From: a virus
DNA: 61,607 bases
Reading direction: 5' to 3' (one strand)
IMG/VR virus record: IMGVR_UViG_3300008448_000080
Span: 1 to 61,607 of that record
Positions 56,539 to 61,607 of this stretch are shown piece by piece (positions within the stretch are counted from its first letter, which is position 1; every line of letters begins with the position of its first letter). The notes beneath the pieces are model-generated. The model worked only from the letters and a program-made list of their open reading frames with translations, made no database searches and was not told the origin of the DNA. Position numbers and translations under genes: made by a program.

Positions 56539-58086
56539 TTACATGTCGGACTGCTTAACGCCACGCAGCTTCTTGCGTACACGGTAGCGGATGGCGTCCC
56601 CGATGTGGTCCTCAGCGTCCGTGTCCACGTCATCCAGGTTCTTGTCGTCCCGGGGGAGCACTGGCAGGGTTTCGAGGGTTTGGTGACACCAGTCGAAGAT
56701 GAACAGCCCCGGCGTCTCCCGAAGTCCGCCCCCGGGCGGAGGGCAGGCCCCCTTCAACATCTTGCGTATCTGCTCCCAACCCTGCTTCCGGCTTCCCGGC
56801 CCCTTGTCGGCGGGCGTCCAGCGGCATCCCCGCTTCTCCATGTCCACCGCGATGCTGTTGCCGTTCTCCACGTCGAAGATGGAGCTGTCAGCGGGGCCTG
56901 GGCGAACCTTGGCGGTGATGTCCCAATCGTCCTCCCGGTCCCGGATACCCTGCCCCACGTCCGTTGCGAGCATCCGGACGCCCTCGTTGCGGCTCCCGTT
57001 CCACCCGTACCACTCCTGGATCAGGTACAGGTCCCCGCGCACACGTCCGTAGGTGCGGCCCTGGTACTCGAAGGGCTCCCCGTTCGACTCCGCCCACCAC
57101 AGCGCGGCGAAGGGCTTGGAGCTGCCCCAGTCGAAGCTGCGGTCAATCTTCCACCGCTTCGGAATGAGGTGGAGCGGGACGGCGGGAACCACGTGCACGT
57201 TGGTCCGCCAGATGTCATCGAACATGCCCCCGGCGATGATGTCCCAGGAGCCATGGAGCCATGCTGCGAGTTCGGACGGGTTCCGAGCAGCGGCCCTGAT
57301 CTTGCTGATGTACTCCGGGTCAGCGTGGAGCAGGATTTGGTTCTCATAGATCGAACCGTGAATGGCGACACGCGGCGGCTCCCGTTCGCCTTCGCGCATG
57401 GAGTCACGGATGACGATGCCCCGGGAGTGGGGGAGGCGGAACCGGGACTTGACCCAGTTGTGCCCCGGCCCATAGGGGTTCGTGGTGGAGCGGTAGCAGC
57501 GGGGCATTCCCGGCTTCGTGGAGCGGCAGCACGACATCATCACCGTGTAGCACTTGTCATCCGGCCAGTTGCACAGCTCCTCCCAACCAATCCACGGATA
57601 GGCGTGGCCGTGGTAGTTCCAATAATCGTCTTGGGACTTCATATGGCGCAGCAGCAACTCCTCCCCTGAAGGGAAGGTCCACTTGTGCTCCACCTTGTTG
57701 TAGCGGGCTCCGGGGAAAATCTTGCGGAACCACTTGGTGGTCTTGTTGATCACGTCCGACAACTGCGGGTACGTCTGACGGAACAGGATGCCCCGCCATT
57801 CGCTCCCGTAGCCCTTCCCCACGTGCTGGAGGAAGTCCATGAGCAAGCAGTCGGTCTTGCCTGGGCCACGGGTCCCTTCATACAGGACCTCGAAGATGGG
57901 ATGAGCCTGAAGGAAGGCCAGCTGGGAGCCGTACTGCGGACACCACGTGGCCTCCATCTCCTTGCCCGTCACCGGGTCCCGGTAGAACCCGCGCAACTCC
58001 CCGGTTTCGACCTCCCGCCACTCGATGGGATACCCTGGGCGAACGGCCAGCGCCACCGCGTTGGAAATAGCGTTGGTGGTGTTCAC
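56539..58086 (-). CDS. terL: Terminase large subunit
   Basis: The 515-residue packaging motor starts at GTG 58086 (GTGA overlap). ATPase motifs are Walker A YEGTRGPGKTDCLLMDF and Walker B/catalytic Glu in YPWIGWEELCNWP. The nuclease domain has RSFDWGSSKPFAALWW (Asp), a central DVENGNSIAVDM region, and the last Asp in AEDHIGDAIRYRV. It cuts and pumps concatemeric DNA into proheads. The Gly-x-x-Gly-Pro-Gly-Lys-Thr loop is a variant of the usual Walker A. Confidence 0.93.
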   Translation of the reverse strand: MNTTNAISNAVALAVRPGYPIEWREVETGELRGFYRDPVTGKEMEATWCPQYGSQLAFLQAHPIFEVLYEGTRGPGKTDCLLMDFLQHVGKGYGSEWRGILFRQTYPQLSDVINKTTKWFRKIFPGARYNKVEHKWTFPSGEELLLRHMKSQDDYWNYHGHAYPWIGWEELCNWPDDKCYTVMMSCCRSTKPGMPRCYRSTTNPYGPGHNWVKSRFRLPHSRGIVIRDSMREGEREPPRVAIHGSIYENQILLHADPEYISKIRAAARNPSELAAWLHGSWDIIAGGMFDDIWRTNVHVVPAVPLHLIPKRWKIDRSFDWGSSKPFAALWWAESNGEPFEYQGRTYGRVRGDLYLIQEWYGWNGSRNEGVRMLATDVGQGIRDREDDWDITAKVRPGPADSSIFDVENGNSIAVDMEKRGCRWTPADKGPGSRKQGWEQIRKMLKGACPPPGGGLRETPGLFIFDWCHQTLETLPVLPRDDKNLDDVDTDAEDHIGDAIRYRVRKKLRGVKQSDM

Positions 58087-58619
58087 TTCGTACCCTCCGG
58101 GCGTCCGGTGGTGCCCTTGGCCATAGCCCCGAACTGCTCCTGCCAATCGTCAATCGTGGCCGGAGCGGCGGGGATGATCAGCACGCCCCCGTTGCCCATG
58201 TCATAGGCTCCGGACTCCTTCCCGGGCTCCCGGAACTCTGCGGAGCGGGCCTTGAGCAGCTGCGACAACAAGCCGTCGCTGTAAATGCGCTCATAAGCAA
58301 TGATCTCATCCTTGAACTTCCCGCCCACGATAGGCTTCTGTACCCCGTTCACTGCCCGCTCAATCGCGGCCTTGATCAGGACCTCATCCGTGTGACGACA
58401 TTTGGCCTGCTGCACGGCCTCCTCAAATTCAGGGTCCTTCTTCCGGGCGTCCGCAATCGCGGTGTCTGAGACCCCTACCAATTCAGCGGACAGGCTCATC
58501 AGCCCGGACTTGCGAAGTTCATACAAATAGCGCAGCTTGATCTCCTCCGTGACCTTCACGGGAGGCTTGCGCCAATCCGGCTCCCTCACTGCGGGTGGTT
58601 TCGATTTGTTGGCGGACAT
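58083..58619 (-). CDS. terS: Terminase small subunit
   Basis: The 178-residue protein starts MSANKSKPPAVREPDWRKPP at ATG 58619 behind GGAGGGCG. A helix-turn-helix (LMSLSAELVGVSDTAIADAR) lies in the first half and helices for oligomerisation follow (EFEEAVQQAKCRHTDEVLIK). It overlaps terL by 4 bp and is the first gene of the morphogenesis module. Confidence 0.85.
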   Translation of the reverse strand: MSANKSKPPAVREPDWRKPPVKVTEEIKLRYLYELRKSGLMSLSAELVGVSDTAIADARKKDPEFEEAVQQAKCRHTDEVLIKAAIERAVNGVQKPIVGGKFKDEIIAYERIYSDGLLSQLLKARSAEFREPGKESGAYDMGNGGVLIIPAAPATIDDWQEQFGAMAKGTTGRPEGTK

Positions 58620-59113
58620 CACGCCCTCCTTTGACAATGGTTCAACGTCCCGGGGCATCACGCCCAAGGAACTTGTCACGGAGTATAGCGGTTGAGGGTG
58701 ATTTCGACAAGGTCGCCCCCGCCCGCGAAGTCAGGACCACGGCCCAACCAACTTCCGCCCAACAGATCGTGTGCGCTTGGGTTGCGCTTCAGTTTCCACC
58801 GTTCTACTTGACTTCCCACACGAAGAAGTATAGAACCCAAGTACAGCCCTAAGTCCCAGTAAATAAAGGCTTTTCTTATCTTTTATTATTATTATTACTT
58901 AACTTACTTAACTTACTTGGGATAGTTCCCCGGGAGCCGTTCTGGGCTGTCGGTCCGCGTTTGTCGGGCGAATTGAAAAATAACCCAAGTAACCCAAGTA
59001 AGTCAAGCGCAGATTGCGTAACCTCCAGCCCCGCTTGAGTTTCCTGGCAACTCCACACTATACTTTATCCCAAGTAATTGCGAGGTGAAGTCAAGTAACC
59101 CAAGCGCACTGAT
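58620..59113. promoter_or_regulatory. Twin intergenic region B: inverted repeats around AT-rich core
   Basis: This gene-free region is homologous to 29,430-29,830 and shares the same order of elements: GTGCGCTTGGGTTGCGCTTC (58,771), TTCTACTTGACTTC, CGAAGAAGTATAGAACCCAA (58,821), AT-rich core (58,871-58,918), TTCCCCGGGAGCCG/TTCTGGGCTGTC (58,926-58,951), AAGTAAGTCAAGCGCA (58,996) and a diverged inverted copy CTATACTT...GAAGTCAAGTAACCCAAGCG (59,058-59,107). Its left end holds the terminase promoter. No coding frame or tRNA is recognised in it. Confidence 0.7.
58682..58710 (-). promoter_or_regulatory. Terminase promoter, TTGTCG-17-TATACT
   Basis: TTGTCG (58710-58705) and TATACT (58687-58682) are 17 bp apart on the minus strand, 60-odd bases before the terS start. 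It is the only clear promoter for the packaging genes. Confidence 0.75.
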
Positions 59114-59429
59114 TCAGCGCACCCCAACCAAGATAGAAGGCGGCAGCAGCAGGGTCCCTTCGGAGGGCTTCCAGAGGTGAAGGCAGAAGGGGTGGTTGTT
59201 CACGTAGTCGGAGCGGGGCGGGTGGAATTGCACCACGGCGTCCTCCTCCGTCCAGAACAGGTCCTTGACTGCGCACATTTCGTCCCAGGTGGGGCAGCGG
59301 TCCTTGCGGGAGACTGACACGTGTTCCCAACCTCCCTGATCGGAGGCGATGGCGAACAGCCGGGGTTTGCCCGGGGTCTTCAGCAATAGCTCGAAGGCTC
59401 CGTTGTTGCCGAAGGACGGGGAAGCTCAT
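59114..59429 (-). pseudogene. Conserved phage protein with frameshift near start
   Basis: From 59,386 the frame gives TPGKPRLFAIASDQGGWEHV, RCPTWDEMCAVKDLFWTEED and PPRSDYVNNHPFCLHLWKP, a protein family common in phages. The upstream bases in this frame read PSFGNNGAFELLLK, which belongs to the family, but no ATG, GTG or TTG precedes that segment. An ATG at 59429 (ATGA overlap, GAAGGGG before it) lies in another frame. Removing one base from the G run at 59,418-59,421 (CCCC on the coding strand) would join them as MSFPSFGNNGAFELLLK. Either a real frameshift, a sequencing indel, or initiation at TTG 59386. Confidence 0.65.
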
Positions 59430-59587
59430 GACGCGCACCCCTTCACGATAGCCGTGAGCATCACCGCCCAAAACAGCGCAACGGCTCCGAGCACGCGGAG
59501 GAGTTCCCAGTTGAAGCCGGGGGCGGGGCGGTTCGGGCAGTCACGGCCTTGTCGGCAGTTGTGATTGCAGCATTGTTTCTTGTTCAT
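59426..59587 (-). CDS. Small Cys-rich membrane protein, 53 aa
   Basis: MNKKQCCNHNCRQGRDCPNR gives four Cys and an RDCP.RP motif at the N-terminus. A transmembrane helix (LLRVLGAVALFWAVMLTAIV) lies near the C-terminus. The start overlaps the upstream stop (ATGA). Similar Cys-rich plus TM miniproteins are common in phages and of unknown function. Confidence 0.72.
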   Translation of the reverse strand: MNKKQCCNHNCRQGRDCPNRPAPGFNWELLRVLGAVALFWAVMLTAIVKGCAS

Positions 59588-60000
59588 ACAACCCTCGTCA
59601 CGTTCAGCACCTTGCGTTCCCACCACGTGGCCCACTCCTCCGTCCAGGAGGTCAGCGCACGGTCGAACTCCGCGTGGATGTGCTTCCAATCGTCCGGGTG
59701 AATGCGGCGCACGCGGTAATACTCCAGGTGCTCCGCCCGCCAACCCAGGGTCGTTTCCACGTACTCCCCGGACACCGGGAGGAAGTTGACATAATGCAGA
59801 ATCGGGTCCCCGTTGTCGATGTAGATCACCTCGATCACTTCGTGGCCGGGGTGGTCGTGGGCGTACTGCACCGCGTTCTCGAAGCAGCGGAAGTTGAATA
59901 CACCCTTCACCCCCTTGGGCTTGATCAGCTCATAGCGGGTCCGGACGAACCGGCACAGCCGTTCATGAATGCGCTTTTGGGCGCTTGCTTTGCTCAGCAT
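59584..60000 (-). CDS. Hypothetical protein, 138 aa
   Basis: The product starts MLSKASAQKRIHERLCRFVR. It contains KGVKGVFNFRCFENAVQYAH, VIEVIYIDNGDPILHYVNFL and GWRAEHLEYYRVRRIHPDDW, an alpha/beta pattern with conserved aromatic residues. This looks like a conserved phage hypothetical. It overlaps the next gene upstream by 38 bp. The function is unknown. Confidence 0.72.
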   Translation of the reverse strand: MLSKASAQKRIHERLCRFVRTRYELIKPKGVKGVFNFRCFENAVQYAHDHPGHEVIEVIYIDNGDPILHYVNFLPVSGEYVETTLGWRAEHLEYYRVRRIHPDDWKHIHAEFDRALTSWTEEWATWWERKVLNVTRVV

Positions 60001-60445
60001 GTTTCTTGTCCTTTGCTAGTTTGATGGCTTGTTCCATATCGTTGACGGTCGCCACTTCCATCATCGCATCGTGTAGTTCCAGGAGGTCCCGGAAGGCTTG
60101 CAGCTCCGGAGCCCGAAGCGTACTGCGGCCCGTGGCCTTCAGGCGGTCCCAGACTTCTCGCAGCGCCACTTGCGACCTGATCAGGATGTCCTTGTACTCC
60201 CGCCCCCGGCCCATTGCCCAGAAGGCGTCCGCAATCGCGTGAGCGGTGATCAGCGTGGTCAGGTCCGCGAAGGAAGCCCGCCCGGTCAGCGCGGCTCCGA
60301 AGGCCAGTTGGTTCTTCAGTTGAAGGTCCACCAGGTAGCCTTCTTGGCAGCTGAGCAGGCTCACGCCTTCGGTGACGTACTCCATCGCATTCAACAGCTT
60401 CGGCTTCGGGCGGTACTTCTTGCGCGGTTTCTTGTTATTTGCCAT
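59963..60445 (-). CDS. Hypothetical helical protein, 160 aa
   Basis: A strongly basic start (MANNKKPRKKYRPKPKLLNA) is followed by an all-helical domain (LTTLITAHAIADAFWAMGRG, RAPELQAFRDLLELHDAMME). No motif is recognised. The basic tail could bind nucleic acid. It is part of the small-gene cluster at the end of the replication module. Confidence 0.7.
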   Translation of the reverse strand: MANNKKPRKKYRPKPKLLNAMEYVTEGVSLLSCQEGYLVDLQLKNQLAFGAALTGRASFADLTTLITAHAIADAFWAMGRGREYKDILIRSQVALREVWDRLKATGRSTLRAPELQAFRDLLELHDAMMEVATVNDMEQAIKLAKDKKHAEQSKRPKAHS

Positions 60446-60674
60446 TGGCCGCAGCCTCCAGTTGATTGAGGGTCGTGAGGACGGCGGCGGACTCGAAGCG
60501 GGCGCACACTTCGCAGGAGCCGTCCGGGAGTTCCTTCACGTTCAGGATTTCGCCCACGGGTCCGGTCCGGTTCAGCAGGCGTACTCCGAACCCGGCGGGC
60601 GGGGCCTTGCGCGGGAGGACCAGCGTCACCCAGTCCGCTTCCCCGCACAGGCGGCGGAGTTCCCCGGGGCTCAT
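60435..60674 (-). CDS. Hypothetical protein, 79 aa
   Basis: Starts MSPGELRRLCGEADWVTLVL in an ATGA overlap with the upstream gene. Beta-strand-like LPRKAPPAGFGVRLLNRTGP and EILNVKELPDGSCEVCARFE suggest a small beta barrel. The function is unknown. Confidence 0.68.
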   Translation of the reverse strand: MSPGELRRLCGEADWVTLVLPRKAPPAGFGVRLLNRTGPVGEILNVKELPDGSCEVCARFESAAVLTTLNQLEAAANGK

Positions 60675-60883
60675 CCCTCCCTCCGCTTCAGGCGTTGCAT
60701 AGCGTCCTCCAGGGCGTCCCGGTCATAGGTCACGCCCAGCATGTCGAACACATCCGCGCAGCCGTTGATCAGGGTTTTCCTGTAGCGGTCCTCCGTCTCG
60801 CTGAGTTCGTCCTCAATATGCTCCGTGCAATCCACGAAGTCCGGCACCGTGTTCTGAAAGCGGCAATATGACATGTTGGCCAC
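60671..60883 (-). CDS. Conserved small phage protein (MSYCRFQNT type), 70 aa
   Basis: The MSYCRFQNTVPDFVDCTEHI beginning recurs in many unrelated phages. The rest is an acidic helix pair ending RLKRREG. MANM- or MSYC- starts (60883 or 60874) are both possible. Function unknown. Confidence 0.75.
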   Translation of the reverse strand: MANMSYCRFQNTVPDFVDCTEHIEDELSETEDRYRKTLINGCADVFDMLGVTYDRDALEDAMQRLKRREG

Positions 60884-60885
60884 GG

Positions 60886-61599
60886 TCAGTCATCCCACTG
60901 TTCGGACGCGGCGGACTCCACGTCATCCGCGTCAACGTCCACTTCGAGGGAGGAGCGGCCCACGTACATCGCCATCAGCATCGCGTCGAAGCTGCCAATG
61001 ATGTCCGGGCGGGAGGACGGCGTGACATCCTTCCCGTCCAGGTGCAGAGCGTACACGGAACCCTCCTTGTTGAAGGCCAAACGATAGCGGGCACGGTACT
61101 TCTGACTGTCGCGGTCGGAGCGGCCATAACTGTCCCCGGGCTTCTCGTTCTCATCCAGGTACAGCCAGCCCCCTCCGTACTCGCTGGGCTCAAAGTAGGC
61201 GAAGAAGGCGTCAGTGCGTTCCTTGTGGAATCCCTCCCGGGCCTCCTTGACCAGGTCGCTCATCTTCACCACCGGCGGGACATCGGGCATGACCTGCTTC
61301 ACCGCCTTCTCCAGGGCCACGGTCACGGCGTCCTGATTGGCGCAGCGTACCACTTCCAGGAGGGTCTTGTTCAGGACCTGCTGGAACTTCGCCACGTCAT
61401 CCAGATTCAGCCCGTGGGGCAGAGCAGCGGCCACTTGCTCCGTCAGTTTCTTGCGGAACTCCGAACGGTAGCCGGTAGCGTCCGAGATGGCGGAGGTCAC
61501 GGCCCCCTTCAGGTGTTTGTCCAGAATGGGTCCCAGCTTCTCCGCTGACAGTGCTTCGCCCAGGGCGGCTTCGAGGTCAATGTTGATCTTCAGTTCCAT
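60886..61599 (-). CDS. Hypothetical protein, 237 aa
   Basis: The first 130 residues are helical (MELKINIDLEAALGEALSAE onward, LNKTLLEVVRCANQDAVTVA). The C-terminal half is beta-rich (GGGWLYLDENEKPGDSYGRS, YRLAFNKEGSVYALHLDGKD), ending acidic. No family is recognised. No ribosome-binding site is visible before ATG 61599 within the window. If the ends are joined, the start would overlap the end of the left-edge gene and could be reached by coupling. Confidence 0.7.
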   Translation of the reverse strand: MELKINIDLEAALGEALSAEKLGPILDKHLKGAVTSAISDATGYRSEFRKKLTEQVAAALPHGLNLDDVAKFQQVLNKTLLEVVRCANQDAVTVALEKAVKQVMPDVPPVVKMSDLVKEAREGFHKERTDAFFAYFEPSEYGGGWLYLDENEKPGDSYGRSDRDSQKYRARYRLAFNKEGSVYALHLDGKDVTPSSRPDIIGSFDAMLMAMYVGRSSLEVDVDADDVESAASEQWDD

Positions 61600-61607
61600 G
61601 ATGATTC

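Noticed and set aside
1-61607. Direct terminal repeats at the window ends
   Set aside because: The first bases (ggggaaggcg) and the last bases (atgatgattc) and their surroundings show no shared repeat.
1-61607. Lysogeny functions (integrase, excisionase, CI-like repressor, attP)
   Set aside because: No such gene was recognised; the only HTH regulator-like protein is embedded in the replication operon.

Overview
The window is a GC-rich tailed-phage (siphovirus) genome or near-complete contig. Every gene I can support is read from the minus strand, so transcription runs from high to low coordinates. A nested spanin pair (Rz with an embedded Rz1 lipoprotein) points to a Gram-negative host. Packaging, head, neck and long-tail genes with a frameshifted tail-assembly chaperone and a large tape measure mark it as a siphovirus. 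I see no integrase, repressor, tRNA or CRISPR array, so it looks virulent. The gene set, GC content and thymidine-hypermodification cassette resemble the Pseudomonas YuA/M6-type phages. That affiliation is inference from family knowledge, not from a search.

Layout in transcription order. Region B (about 58,680-59,113) is non-coding. The morphogenesis module follows: terminase (58.6-56.5 kb), portal, GIY-YIG endonuclease, minor head protein, scaffold, major capsid protein, accessory head genes, lysis genes (Rz/Rz1, M15 endolysin, holin), head-tail connectors, tail terminator, major tail protein, chaperone G/GT, gp10-like protein, GIY-YIG endonuclease, tape measure, minor tail proteins, NlpC/P60-like protein, tip protein J, tailspike, tail fibre and a small membrane protein (29.8 kb). 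Region A (29,430-29,830) is non-coding and is a diverged copy of region B. The replication and metabolism module then runs from 29.4 kb to the left end: SNF2-like ATPase, ssDNA-binding candidate, RecD/Dda-like helicase, B12-dependent ribonucleotide reductase, thymidine hypermodification cassette (21.2-14.6 kb), HD nucleotidase, DUF3310, family A DNA polymerase, GIY-YIG endonuclease, DNA methyltransferase, dCMP deaminase, PD-(D/E)XK nuclease, primase-helicase, GHKL ATPase, MazG-like enzyme, exonuclease-zinc finger fusion, DenV glycosylase and small genes. If the two ends are joined, the reading frame at the left end continues to a stop just inside the right end. The small genes at 61.6-59.1 kb would then be the tail of the same module, and the circle would consist of two modules separated by the twin regions A and B.

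How the genes work together. dCMP deaminase, a thymidylate-synthase-like hydroxymethylase, MazG-like and HD nucleotide hydrolases and class II ribonucleotide reductase would reshape the nucleotide pool toward 5-hydroxymethyl-dUMP. A DNA kinase (5-HMUDK), its helical-domain partner, an amino acid:DNA transferase, a radical SAM enzyme and a PLP enzyme would then modify 5-hydroxymethyluracil in the DNA. This is the set known to make 5-aminoethyl-deoxyuridine in phage M6.

Regulation. The replication module carries repeated promoters of the form TTTACT-(17/18)-TATACT. Several are followed by a short leader with a CGGTC/GACCG hairpin and an AGAAAYGGAG ribosome-binding segment. The morphogenesis module uses other promoters, before terminase, scaffold and capsid, plus hairpin terminators and attenuators. 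The most unusual signals are the twin inverted-repeat/AT-rich regions A and B, the conserved leader, and an in-frame fusion of a truncated exonuclease to a TraR-like zinc finger.
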